NCBI GenBank assembly: GCA_037447605.1
Contig: CM074813.1
Location: 1,372,097 to 1,436,096, forward strand
Source: Zygnema circumcarinatum
Taxonomy: Eukaryota; Streptophyta; Zygnematophyceae; Zygnematales; Zygnemataceae
Length of the DNA: 64,000 bases
Direction: 5' to 3'
A program made the translations under genes and the position numbers. Within the stretch, counting starts at the first letter, position 1, and every line of letters starts with the position of its first letter. Below are positions 1 through 16,200 of this stretch, one piece after another. The notes beneath the pieces are model-generated. The model did no database searches. It had not been told where the DNA came from and was given only the letters and a program-made list of their open reading frames with translations.

Positions 1-1554
1 TCGAGCATGAAGTGCGCCTTCTCGAGGTGGAACATGATGTCAAGCTCGCACTGCATCACAGCCACATCCCCACAGTACATCACTGTGTCAGCACACACCA
101 TCACTCCCAAAACCTCTACAGGCAGCATAGAGACTCGCTTCATCGAAGGGACACTGTTCCCCTACAACCCTCTCAATGTGGTACTTTCCCATCCTCACCT
201 CAAGGCAGCAACAGCAAAGTAAAACATAGGGGAACGGCAAAACCTACCACGTTCCCAAAATATCGATCCATAGTTTCCACTACGCAGTGAATAAACTCCA
301 GCACAGCCAGCTCGTTCTGCAAGAAGAGACCCGGCAGACGATGACTCAGAATAAAGTTCACCTCTAACGCAAGAAGTAAACAATGGACCATGGTTGACTT
401 CCACACGCTTGACCTAGATTAACTGCTGACTATAGAAGGTATAGTGTACCTCAGCCTGAGTCGCTTAAGGTTTCCAGATAATAAGGTATTTCTCTGAACG
501 CCAATGATTATCAGCATTTCATACAAGATGCAAAAACGAACAAGTCTGCCTACAGAACTAGAAATTGAAAGGCATACAGAAAAAGGTTGCAGGACTACTC
601 ACGCCAGCTAACAAGTCAGCATAGGTAATGAACATGACAGCCCCCTTCCCTCCCCTCAACTCCTCACTCCTTGTGTCCTCCCTTCTCAGCCTTTTCCATC
701 TATCTTTGTCATTCCATTGCCTCTCGCGTTTCCTCCCTTCAATCCTCCCAGAAGAGGCGAGAAGGAAAGACGGCCTTCGTCAAGCATGGTAAAGTGTTTA
801 GGTTTCGAAGAATGACGAGAATAGAACCACTCTAGAATAAGAGGTTCATGAGTTGTAGGCATGGAAGTAGAGAGGAGGATAAAACAGGGCTCACCTCATC
901 GCCATCAATGCCCACAAGGAAGAAAAGAGACGCATATCTCCTGTAAACCACTTTGTAGTTACGGTGCTCCACAAATGAGCACTGCAATTACGAACAGAAT
1001 TTCAAAAGGCTATCCGGTACACAAACAATAAAGCAGAAACCAAACAAGCTGTTGCAGCTACAGATTCTTTGAGTGAGCAAATAAATACACTACCAGGAGA
1101 GGAGAACAAATACAGGTAAGTTCAAATAGGTCAGGGTCAATAGATTGTGCAACGTTGATGGTGAGTGGGGAAGAGAGGGGGAAGTGAGACAGGGAAAACG
1201 AGAAGAAAAAAAAGGAGAAAACAGGACGAGCAGTGAGAGGCAGAGGCATGAAGGAGCGGGATGGCGAAAGATGCAAGGAGAAGAGTAGGCAGTGACAGGT
1301 GGAGGGAAAGGGAGACAGAAAGAGGAGAGAGGGGAACTGGAACGCAACAGAATGGGAGGGCTATTGGGTGCGAAAGGAGAGGACGAGAGAGAGAGTGGGG
1401 GGCTCGAGAGCACCTGCTGATCTGAGCGTGCGAGACACTTTCGAACGATTTCTCCCTCCAGCGCTCTCCTCTCCTCCACGGAGATGTACTGGTGATACTG
1501 CGCGAGGCGAGTCTGTCCCTGCTTGTTCACCAGCAGGACGAAGCTGATCGTCAT
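1..1554 (-). CDS. AP4S1: AP-4 adaptor complex sigma subunit (3' end off window)
   Basis: Small (sigma) chain of the AP-4 coat, which sorts cargo at the trans-Golgi network. Four in-phase exons are visible: 1414-1554, 895-981, 248-316 and 1-50 (open at the window edge). All three introns have GT-AG ends and phase 0. The start MTISFVLLVNKQGQTRL, then the FVEHRNYKVVYRRYASLFF core and the CELDIMFHLEKAHFML helix are the longin-fold signature of sigma-4, not of sigma-1, -2 or -3. About 115 of an expected ~144 residues are present; the C-terminus lies to the left. The ATG at 1554 was chosen because it aligns with the family start. The intron between exons 1 and 2 carries long purine/pyrimidine stretches. 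Identification is firm from family knowledge. Confidence 0.93.
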
Positions 1555-2046
1555 CGCCTCCTGCCGCGCCGGGCCGCTCAGATACACGTGCTGGAGATTC
1601 TCTCTCTCTGTCTCTCTCTCCCTCTCTTTTTCTCTTTCTGTCTCCTTACGCTTTCCCCCGCTCGCGCTCTCTCCCTCCCCAGGTACAGTCCCTTTCCCTC
1701 CCGCACCTCCCGCTCTCCCCTCCGCCTCCCACGAACGTCAACCCCCTGCGGCCCTGCCCCTACCTCTGTCCGTCCAGAGAAACTAAACTGGCACTATCAA
1801 CGCTAACATATGTCGAGGCCGCTCCCTCAGTTCCACGCAACCCACAGAAATGCACCATGTAACCAACGACCGTATCTCTGGCCGTACGCCTGAACGTACG
1901 GCCCCATCGTCCGTACGCCCCCCCCTCCCCCCCCCACCCCTTTTCTCCCCTCTCCGAAGAGCATTTTCGTCTCCTCCCCCGCCAGCCTCGCCCGGCTCTC
2001 CCTCCTGCCTCCCTCACACGTGCGGGCCGAGCCTGCAGGTGAGGCG
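1555..2046. promoter_or_regulatory. Divergent promoter between AP4S and TMCO1
   Basis: The two start codons lie head to head 492 bp apart, so this stretch must hold both promoters and 5' leaders. It is pyrimidine-rich on the plus strand, with CT tracts around 1600-1730 and C-runs around 1918-1940. Around 1880-1918 it holds several copies of the palindromic word CGTACG in slightly different settings. No TATA box stands out. Function is inferred from position only. Confidence 0.55.
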
Positions 2047-3450
2047 ATGAAGTACGAGGACGGGCTGGCGATCTTGGGCGTGTCCCTGGGCGCCGCGCTG
2101 CTGTGCGAGGCCATCGCCTGGCTCGCGGTGTACCGCACGCCGCGGTATCGGAGCATGAAGGCGGCCATAGCGCGGGCCACGCGCAAGGTGGACGCCATGA
2201 AGGGCCGGAAGGCGCCCGGGGGAGGCCGCAACAAGAAGATCGACCGCTTCGAGAGCAGTCTCAAGGAGGCCTCGCAGCATCTCTCCTACTCCAAGTTTCA
2301 GGTCTGCGGGCGAAGGAGAGTACTAAAACCTAAAACAGCAATGAAAATGATACTGAGTGTGTTTTGAAGGAAGGCACGGGAGGAATTAGGGTTCCTGGAG
2401 GGGAGTAAGGGCTGTAGGTTGGCGGGATTTAGGGTTGTCTTTGGGGCAGTGAATTGGGATTTGGTGGTAGGATGGGGCTTATCGGAAGGAATGGAGCTGC
2501 TGCTTGTGTGGTTATAGCTGAGAGGTTAGGCATTCAGTAGCCAATCAGGGTTTCTGGGTTGGAATGGAGTCGGGGGTAAGCCTGAGTTTGGGGGAAGGCG
2601 AGGAATTAATGGTTTAAGTGAAGGGAATGTGATTTATCTTTTGAAAACAAGAGGGAATTAGTATCTGAGTCGAGGTTTTCCCGCTTGAAGAAATGCGGGT
2701 TTTTGGTTTGGTTGTCAACATGAATGCGTATGGGGGAATCTATGGATATTTTGAACATGTTTCAAGCGATGAATTGGGAGTGGGTTGTTAGGTCCACACT
2801 GTCAGTCATATCATCTTTCAAGGTAGAATTCAAGGGAAGCTCAACCTAACTATTCTGGTTAACTCCACACATACCTTGTTTCCTCAATCTCTTCCCTTTC
2901 TCGTGCCCCTTATTGCCTCCCACACCCTTACATTATTTTGGCTTTAAATCTCCATCCGTTAAAAGTAAATTTCCACTCCCGATCGCCCCAGCCATTACCT
3001 TATCTCTCTGCTGCTCTCTCCGGTTTCTGTGCTTGCAGCTTGGTTTCGTTATGAGCGTGACGCTTCTCCTTGTGTTCGGCCTGTTGAGCTCTCTGTTTGA
3101 GGGCAAGGCCGTAGCCAAGCTCCCCTTCAAACCCTTTGCCTTCATTCAGGTTGGTTCTCAGTTCCCTCGGGCTCAATTTTTCAGCAATCCCTTTTCTCCG
3201 CTTCATCTCACAAACAGTTACACGAAGCATATTCTGACTCGATTTTTCTTGATGTTAACGTGGGCTTCTTCAGAAAGTTTCACATCGGGGCCTCCCCGGA
3301 GACGACCCCACCGACTGCGCGATGGTGTTCCTGTACATGCTCTGCTCCATGAGCATCCGCCCCAACGTTCAAAAGCTGCTTGGATTTGCTCCCCCGCGAG
3401 CTGCAGGAGGTCCAAGCTTATTTGCGCTTCCTGAGCAGAAAACAAAGTAG
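2047..3450 (+). CDS. TMCO1: TMCO1-like ER calcium load-activated channel
   Basis: Homologue of TMCO1/CLAC, an ER membrane protein of the Oxa1/EMC3/GET1 superfamily, described as a calcium leak channel and as a translocon-associated insertase. Three exons, 2047-2301, 3039-3149 and 3274-3450, join in phase 0 with GT-AG introns and give 180 residues; the human protein has 188. Exon 1 holds the first membrane segment and the charged coiled-coil region (residues 1-85). Exon 2 holds the second membrane segment and the EGKAVAKLPFKPFAFIQ turn. Exon 3 holds the near-invariant GDDPTDC...FLYMLCSMSIRPN.QK.LGFAP block. The ATG at 2047 fits the family start; an earlier in-frame ATG at 2020 would add nine residues. 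It is transcribed away from AP4S. Confidence 0.92.
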
Positions 3451-4571
3451 TTTCTTAACCCCTCGAGGGCATTAGAACATGCGAAAAGGATGCCATGCGC
3501 TCGTATACTACTAGCTCCTGGCCGAAGGGCTGTCTGCCCATCGCTTGATCACAGGCATTGAGATCGAGGGAGGGGGGGGAATGTGTGCCTACTGAAAGGA
3601 TTTGCAGCTTTTGTATTCATAGAAATTGTTCGCACATTGTTGCTCTGGATCCATGGCAAGTGTCAAAGCAGCCATTGCTGTCCAACACCCGTCCTCGCAT
3701 CAAACTGGACTATAGTTTTTAGACTCCTCGTGGTTTTCTCGCAGTCTTTCCCTTTCCCCCCCCCCCCCCCCAAACCCACCCGGGGGTGCAGGCTGGCAAA
3801 CTTCAAATCTCCATCTGGTTGTGCGGTTTGCAATCGTGCGTCACGCGGTGCAGGAAACGTACGAACATTGACGTCACCATGCGTCATAACCGTACAATGA
3901 ACTTTCCAGGCGGATTCGTCGGTAGCGCTCGCAACTGCGCCGAACTTTCCAGAGCTTCTGCCACGAAAATCTACATCTTGCAGCCACTGGACCACGTGGC
4001 TGTCACGTGGCAAAATTATATTGGCAGAGAACGGCATACGTGGCAGGCCGAACGGTCCGAATCTGCGCTTGACGAGCTGACATACAGGGACGAATACTGT
4101 ATCGTATCGTATCGCATTATACCGAAAGAAGATACGATACGACATTTGACAAAGGCGGTCCACTCTCGAGGTGGCGACGCAAAATGTCTGACAGGCCGTA
4201 CGGCCGAGATACTGCAGTCCAGAAACAAAAATAATTATCTGGGAGATTTTCAAAAAAGACACGGATTCAAAATTGAAATTTAAAAATTCACCGAAAGGTG
4301 TGCAGGACCGCGAGTGACTGTACACGTGTCCCCTCCCGCGCGGTTCTACGCGTGGTTTATATTTCCCACCGCGGGGTTTCCTCCGACGTCACCCTGCAAG
4401 AGAAACCGCGCCGTTTTTTCAAAACCGCGCTGTCGTGCAGAAAAACCGCGCTGTAATCGATCTGCAGTTCTGCAATTGGGCTGCTGGAGGAGCTGCTAGT
4501 CGGAGAGTTTACAGCAGGGAGGGAGAGAGGGAGGAGGGAGAGAGTAGGGAGGAGGAAAGGAGGAGGAAGCC
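3451..4571. other. TMCO1 3' region and SMT2 upstream region
   Basis: No conserved coding sequence. There is a C homopolymer near 3758-3771. The SMT2-proximal half holds G-box cores (3992-4009), a GTATCG repeat with its inverted copy (4099-4142), three AAACCGCGC words (4403-4451) and a GA-rich leader ending at the SMT2 start. A 220-codon open frame on the minus strand here resembles no family I know. Confidence 0.6.
3992..4009. promoter_or_regulatory. Paired G-box elements upstream of SMT2
   Basis: CCACGTGG at 3992-3999 and CACGTG at 4004-4009 lie 12 bp apart, about 570 bp before the SMT2 start codon. CACGTG is the classical binding core of plant bZIP and bHLH factors. The sites are seen directly; any role in SMT2 control is inferred. 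Confidence 0.4.
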
Positions 4572-5711
4572 ATGGCTGTGTTCAGCTTGGGAGCAGTCAT
4601 GGAGACGGTGATGTCAGGAGGAGGGACGGCGGTCGGCATCGCGGCAGCTGTGGTAGTGGTAGGCGCCACGGCCTTCCTGCTCGTCTCAGGACAGGCGGAA
4701 GTGAAGGGCAAGAAGACAGTGGAGCTGGCAGGAGGAAGCCTGAGCAAGGATGAAGTTCAAGAAGGATGGAAGAAGTACGACAGCTACTTCAATCAAAACA
4801 AAGGCAGCGATGGCTCGGGAGTGGCGGAGAAGAAGCAGGCTCCGCAGTTTGTGGATACATTTTACAACCTGGTGACGGATATATACGAGTGGGGCTGGGG
4901 ACAGAGCTTTCACTTTTCGCCTGCTATTCCAGGGAAAAGTTACAGGGAAGAAACTAAGATCCACGAAGAGCGCATTTGCGACTTGTTGAAACTGAAGCCC
5001 GGCATGCGAGTGTTGGATGCTGGATGCGGAGTTGGTGGGCCGATGAGAGCCATCGCTGCAAAGTCTGGCAGCAACGTGGTCGGAATCACAATCAACGAGT
5101 ACCAAGTGCAGAGATCCTTGGCGCACAACAAGCGAGCGGGTCTAGATCACCTCTGTGAAGTTGTGCAGGGCAATTTTCTTTCAATGCCCTTTGAGGATGA
5201 GAGCGTCGATGCTGCCTATTCCATCGAGGCGACCTGCCATGCTCCCAAGCTGCAGGACGTGTACGCGGAGATCTTCAGGGTGCTGAAGCCGGGACAGTTG
5301 TATGCGACTTACGAGTGGGTGACAACAGACAAGTACAATCCAGATAACAAGGCGCATGTAAAGATTATCGAGGATATCTGTTATGGCAATGCACTGCCAT
5401 ATCTGCGTACTTACAAGGAGATTGCAGAAGCTGCAGTAGAGGTTGGATTTGAAGTTTTGGAGAACAGAGACTTGGCTGCCCCACCTGCGCTGCCATGGTG
5501 GAATCGGCTCAAGTTTGGTCGGATTAGTTATGCTCGAAATCATGCGCTTGTTACGATTGTGTCATGGCTCGGCATTGCGCCAAAGGGTCTGACAGACGTG
5601 CATAACATGCTGACAGAGGTCGCCGTATCGCTAACACAGGGAGGAGAAACGGGAGTTTTTACTCCTGCGCACTTGCTGCTTCTGCGAAAGCCGCTGAAGG
5701 GAAGCAAGTAG
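4572..5711 (+). CDS. SMT2: Sterol C24-methyltransferase, SMT2 type
   Basis: Transfers the second methyl group from S-adenosylmethionine to the sterol side chain (24-methylenelophenol to 24-ethylidenelophenol), an ER step leading to C24-ethyl sterols. A single uninterrupted frame gives 379 residues. An N-terminal hydrophobic anchor lies at about 18-40. The sterol-binding box YEWGWG is at 105-110, the SAM-binding LDAGCGVGGP at 148-157, and IEATCHAP at 218-225, followed by the YEWVTTDKY region. SFHFSPAIPGKS, GITINEYQV and the PPA.PWW...GR tail match SMT2/SMT3 rather than SMT1 (cycloartenol methyltransferase). It is the only intronless gene among the complete ones here. AATAAA lies at 5801-5806, about 90 bp past the stop, as a possible polyadenylation signal. 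Confidence 0.95.
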   Translation: MAVFSLGAVMETVMSGGGTAVGIAAAVVVVGATAFLLVSGQAEVKGKKTVELAGGSLSKDEVQEGWKKYDSYFNQNKGSDGSGVAEKKQAPQFVDTFYNLVTDIYEWGWGQSFHFSPAIPGKSYREETKIHEERICDLLKLKPGMRVLDAGCGVGGPMRAIAAKSGSNVVGITINEYQVQRSLAHNKRAGLDHLCEVVQGNFLSMPFEDESVDAAYSIEATCHAPKLQDVYAEIFRVLKPGQLYATYEWVTTDKYNPDNKAHVKIIEDICYGNALPYLRTYKEIAEAAVEVGFEVLENRDLAAPPALPWWNRLKFGRISYARNHALVTIVSWLGIAPKGLTDVHNMLTEVAVSLTQGGETGVFTPAHLLLLRKPLKGSK

Positions 5712-6915
5712 GCTGATGGGAGCATTGTTTGAGCATGAGCAAAAGTTCAGATCTGCAGCTGAAGCGTTTTAGGTTCCTTACATCCGCTGTCGTAGGGAGA
5801 AATAAAGTGATTTATTCTCTGGGACCAGGTATATTCTTTTGACATTGAAGGCATTCATTGTTGGCAAGTCGTCACCTTCTAGCTGTGAAATCAGATCGTG
5901 CAGGTTCTGCTGAGGTTCTTTTGTTGAGGTCGAGGTAGAAAAGGATAGTTCTGTAGAATGCGTTTCTTATGCAGGAGTGAGTGAGGGGTTTTCTGTCGTC
6001 TTTCTTGGTAAGTATTTCTTCAGATAGGCAGGCGTGGCGAGGCAACCTGGCTCGGGTCTACGGGCCGCTAGCTTTCCTGTGTCCCACATGTACTGCAGTT
6101 TGAGCTGACCGAAAGTAGAAAGCGCCACGTTCAATTCTGTCCCTAGAAGTGTCATTTGTTCCAGGAGCTGCCTGCAAAGTGTGATTTTTTTGGTCCAGCA
6201 GCTGCTGAGATTTTTTTTTCTCTTGTTCATCTGAAAGAATGCACGGTATCTCTTTCCTTCAAAAGTGGATGCTGGTTTGTGGTGGTCGATGTTGTGGCTA
6301 TTGTCAGAGCTGTTAAAGTGTCCTCAAATGTGGCCGCAGTGTTCAACGGGCAAGGAAGAGTGTACATGTGTGCTCATCAGAATAATGCCCACAAAGTGTT
6401 TCTTGAACAATGGTAGACAACATAAACCGGAATTTGCCAAACATGCACATAGAACGAGCAGGGTCGAGGCCCTTCAGACAATTATTGAAGCGTTTGGGTC
6501 TAAGGAATGAAAAGGGTTTAAGAACATAGAACAAAGACATGCCATGTCTAGGTAACACCCGCGTCTAGAAAGGGCAAATGCCTCCCCGTCAGTCTTCCTA
6601 CCACAGCGCCGCCGCCTATGCAAACAGAGACTGCCTTCCAGAGTAACCTTCGCCACCAACAGAATCAAAAAACAAGCTGTACATAAAACTGCAAATTCGA
6701 ATGTCTTGCCAGCCAACGCAACCGTCTGCGTCCTTAGATTGCAGCAAGCCTTAACTGGGAGAAACCACTTACGCTTGAAGCCTGGTAATACAAACATCTA
6801 TGAGGCACACAGGAGGCTATCTGCCGAGGGCTTCCTATCCTATTCCACCTAGGAGACTTCAGAAAAAAAAAATCCATCCTTGAAAGGTACCGAGGACATG
6901 TCACGCAGGGCGCTG
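5712..6915. other. Convergent 3' region between SMT2 and the FTSH gene
   Basis: Holds the 3' untranslated parts of two converging genes. A minus-strand open frame at 5967-6230 and a hydrophobic one at 6474-6797 can be read but match no family I recognise. Confidence 0.5.
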
Positions 6916-11869
<4,954 letters not shown>

Positions 11870-12317
11870 TTTGCACTTACTGTGTGTGCGACAACAGGGC
11901 TGGACACGCCCTTATTACTAGATAAAAAAAAAAGAAAAAAATTACGAAGATCTTATACGGATAAAAGACGGTCGAATTGCGAGAACAGCCCACTTACTAT
12001 GCTCCGTACAGTTCAAGCTGATTACAACCAAGACAAAGCTCTTCACCGCCCGGCTTTCAATTCCTGTCGTGTACAACAATACTATCTAACAGCATACGCA
12101 TGTGCGGCTCCTCCCATATCATCTCATCCCCTGCCGCAGTGCCAGATGCACGCCAAGCCTTGCCGCTGCAGCAACCCTAACAGCCCCCAGCTCCTCCCTT
12201 CCCCTTCCCTTGCAGCAGCAGGAGCAGCAGCAGCACTTCCAGCAAGACCACCTCCTGCCTGCGTGCGTGGAAGGGCCACTTCCACGTTGCTTCCTTCGCC
12301 TGGAAGGAAACTCGTCA

Positions 12318-12364
12318 AGTAACGTCACATAACGTAACGTAGCGTCACGTAACGTCGCGTGACG
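12318..12364. repeat. Clustered TAACGT/ACGT words
   Basis: Within 47 bp the core ACGT or the variant GCGT recurs about seven times, mostly as TAACGT with spacing of 5-10 bp. ACGT is the core of plant bZIP sites. The array lies about 450-500 bp upstream of the FTSH start codon and 850-900 bp upstream of the MTV1 start. Confidence 0.7.
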
Positions 12365-12818
12365 CATGGCCTGCAGGAAAACAAAAATTTCAAGTCCCCT
12401 ACCGTACAGTACGGTATTGCCGGGGAACAGCCGGAAACTGGCCGAACAGCGTACCGCACCGTACGGTACGGTACGGGAGGCTCGTGCTGCAAGTTTTGAG
12501 GTTCGTGTGTGGTGGACTGGTGGCATTGCGTCGATGACTTTTCGCAGCCGGGCACGACAAATACACGCTGACATGGCGGCATATGATTGGCTTCAGTAAG
12601 ATTTCTGACCGCACTCATTTACGTGGTGACTGCAGTTAGGGAGGGAAGGTTTCCGGGCCGAAACCACAAACCGCTCGCGTCCGGGCCTATGACATCATTC
12701 AACGTCAGTAAGTTGCAAACCGAGCCTCATAAACGTGAAAAAGTCCACGCGAACCGGGGAAAAGAAAAACAACCGGCGAGCGGTTGGTTTGTTTTCGCAA
12801 ACCGCTGCCCGCAAACCA

Positions 12819-12856
12819 GCCCTCCCGCCCTCCCGCCCTCCCGCCCTCCCGCCCTC
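12819..12856. repeat. C-rich octamer repeat (CCCTCCCG)n
   Basis: Four to five head-to-tail copies of an eight-base C-rich unit. The minus strand is correspondingly G-rich with runs of three G, so a G-quadruplex is possible in the MTV1 upstream region. Confidence 0.75.
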
Positions 12857-13219
12857 GTGCAGTTCAGCTTTCAGGAGATATCGAGCGGCCGATCAGTACC
12901 GGATCGAGAGAGAGAGAGAGGGGGCGTTTCTTACTACAATCTTAGCCCCACCCTTTTCCTGATTGACATTATTCGCCCCATCCGTTTGCCGGCCTCGGAC
13001 TTCAGAGCTGCTTCCAACCTTCCTTGTAGGCAGGCAGGCAGGCAGGCAAGTTAAGCAGTTCAAGCGCTCCAGGATCGCCTCCCTCTGCCAGGCCGATCCG
13101 GTCCTCCCTCGATTATTTCTCAGACGAAGTCGTCTGCAATGCTATTTTCGTCTTGCCTTCGTTGCTCACTACTTCCGTCTGTCTCCTTCTAATTGAGGGT
13201 TTTCCCATAAGGAAGCGCC

Positions 13220-16200
13220 ATGCATGCCACCATGCAGGCTTTAGAGACCTTTCGACGGAATCGGCTACTAGATGGAGCCACTAGTGATGATGATAAACTG
13301 GCTGCAGTTTATAAACTCGATGAAATTTGCGAGCTGGCGCAAAGCTCGTCGTCAGATATTGTCAGAGACATGGTGGATTACATCGTCAAGAACAGGTTGG
13401 ACAACAAGTCACCATACGTGAAGCAAAAGGTGAGCGTTGCCGGGCTGTAGTCCGGTGCTGGTTAATACTCTCATTCGGAATGCTTTTTCTTTCGGCATGT
13501 TGCAGGTATAGTAGCTTACGGTGCATGTGTTCCCAACCCTCAATGCCTCTTTTCATATCCGAAAACGTTTATAGCTGCATAATTTGAATTGCTTATAAAA
13601 TGGTATCAAGGCTCTTTTTTAAAGGATATCTTGTTGTTATCCAGGCTTTACGATTAATCAAATTTGCACTTCCGAAGGCTGGAAAGGAGTTTAGGCGTGC
13701 AGTCCAGCTTCATTCTTCGACTATTCGGGGCCTCTTTCATTATAAAGGACAGCCTGATCCGCTGAAGGGTGATTCATTGAATAAGGCGGTGCGGGACATG
13801 GCTCACGAAACAATCCAGGCACTCTATAGTCAGGAGGAAAGCAAGTTCTCATCTTCGGATCCTGGCGGAAACCGGATGCAGGCGTTTGGAAATACTCCAG
13901 ATCGACCTGCAGACGATCGGCGGGCTTCTGGAGCTGTTAGTCTCAGCAGTGTTGTCGAACTTGGCAGCGAATCTTTCAAGCAGGGCCTTAACCTCATTCG
14001 TGATGCAGCTGGACAAGCCAGCAACAGTTTAGGTTACCGAGGACAAAGCTTGCATAAGTCATTGACATCAGCAAGCTCTGAGAGTAAGTATGATTCTCGG
14101 TATAAAGGATCAGATGAGCGAAAGGGCAACGATAGTTCAAGCTATTCTGAGACAAGAGACTATGGGAGTTCAAGGTTGGGGTCTTACCAAGCGAGCGACG
14201 AGGTGTCAGCAACAACACCATGGGAATCTAAAAGTTCTGTTGGACATAGCAATGGAAGAAGCTCCTTTGAGGCGGGCCAACCACAGACAGAAGAGGAGAG
14301 GTTAGTAGAGTCAATGACACAAGCTGGAGGAGTAAGGTTGCAGCCCTCAAGGGAGGCCCTGCAAGTGTTTGTCAGCAGTGCCAGCAAGCTTGATGGAGCG
14401 CCTATGGGCGTAGCTCTTGAAACAAAGCTTCGTGTAAATGTGTGGCAGGTATGCTGCAGCTTTATTTCACCTTTCGTGTAGGCTATACTTTGTATGGTCT
14501 TTGTCAATCGAAAATTAAGTTGCCAAATATGTCGGAGTGATATGATCAGTTCTTGACTTTGGCCTTCTATGATTTGCGAGAGTGGATTGCCTTCCTTGCA
14601 CCTTTTAAGCGGCAAAGATGGCTTTAAGGAATCAAAGTTAGGAAATTTGAAGTATAAGGATGTTTGTTACATCTAACTAACCCAAGGATTCAGTATGCTG
14701 ACTGGTAAACCACCTTGAATGGCACGTAGAGTTGTTGTGTATGGCAACGTCAAGGATGCAGACCTGTAAACTCAAGCCTGTACATCAGCAGTTTGAATTT
14801 GAGCCCTTGTAAAGTGTACCTGCACTTATCTTTTGAACCCTATTCGCTAATGCAGGTTCGGCTAAAGGCAACTTGCCTTCTTGAAGCACTTTTGAGGAAT
14901 GAAGGAGACCCAGTGTGTGATACAGTTTACCGTTTCTTTAAAGAGGATGCATCTGCGATTATTGACTGTTTGGAATCACCACAGTCATCATTACGGGAGA
15001 AGGCGAAAAGGGTATGCTGAGGCTTAAGCAAATGAAAGAGTTTAATCATGGTCTTCACATGCCCTGGGTTTGCTTCATAAGTGACACCGGCAACTTTTGG
15101 TGTGCTGCTACGTTCATCAACAAACTTTTGTGAAGTAAATGTACACATGGCATTCATTTTTTCACTGGTCTTTTCACGGAGCTTGAATTCAAGCTGTTTT
15201 TGGTTCTGAGCATGAGTTTAATGTTCACTTTACCAGGCCTTGAATATGCAGTAGGCCTTGACCTGGCCAGGCCTTTACCAGGCCTGGCCTTAACCTGCAC
15301 TGACTGCTTTATTCATTCGAAGATGGAGTGGGAAGCATCATGCATGCCCATAGTGCCATTCCTCGTATGGCTAGAGTGTGTTGATTCAGTTTGTTGGAAT
15401 TACCTACCAAATGCCTTACCCCACAAACGGAGGCCGTTCCCAATTTCGCCATGTGATTTTTTCCATTGTGATCGGATCAAGGACTCGTGTTGTTGTCCTC
15501 GCTCTCTGACTTATCATCCTCATCAAACTTGACCGTCCTTTATGACCAAGGGTTCCCATGGCTGGCTTTGGTTCCTTCAGACGCTAGAGCTTCTCAATTT
15601 GGGATACGATCAGCCACAACAACACTTGGAAGATCCAGCTACATCTGAAGTACCCATTTCTGCGACTCTGCCCACAGCAGTTCCTAACCTTTTGGATACT
15701 AGCGATCCTGAGCCTCATCCACAACAGTTTGACTCCCCTAATGAGGCAACCGCAAGAAGCACTTCTCGTCCCGAGGACTCGTCTGCGCAGCCTTTGGCGT
15801 CCCCTGATCTACTCGGAGGAGATTTTTGGAGTAATGGAGCAGAGTCTGGAATTTCAAGCACAAGTTCAGGAGGGACGCCTCTGCCTGATGGATCAAATAT
15901 TGCCGATCCTTTCGCTGGCATGTCAGTATCGGGTGCAGGAGGTGAAGCAGACTTATTTTCTGGATTGCAGGTTGACCCTTCCCATAGTGAGTCATCTCAA
16001 AACGAAGACTTAGGTGGGCTTTTAGGTCCTGGAGTCTCGGAGACTGGCGGCTTGTTTGAAGGACTGAATGTCAGTACGACTGAAGTGCCTATGAAGACAG
16101 TTGATTCTCTTGCTGGAATCATGGGATCATATCCTTCCGTCCCAAGCTCTCAGCCGTTAGTCACTCCTGCAGGGGCTGCCTTTGGTAGAGACTTGGGGCA

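Larger units (their letters stand above)
11870..13219. promoter_or_regulatory. Divergent promoter between FTSH and MTV1
   Basis: 1.35 kb between head-to-head start codons without a convincing coding frame. It contains a run of ACGT-core words (12318-12364), a cluster of CCGTAC/GTACGG palindromes (12402-12478), a C-rich octamer repeat (12819-12856), a GA run (12906-12921) and a GGCA tetranucleotide repeat (13028-13049) in the MTV1 leader. The regulatory role is inferred from position. Confidence 0.5.

Noticed and set aside
3663-4325. 220-codon minus-strand open frame in the SMT2 upstream region
   Set aside because: No family resemblance, crosses a C homopolymer and promoter-like elements, and an equally long frame exists on the other strand.
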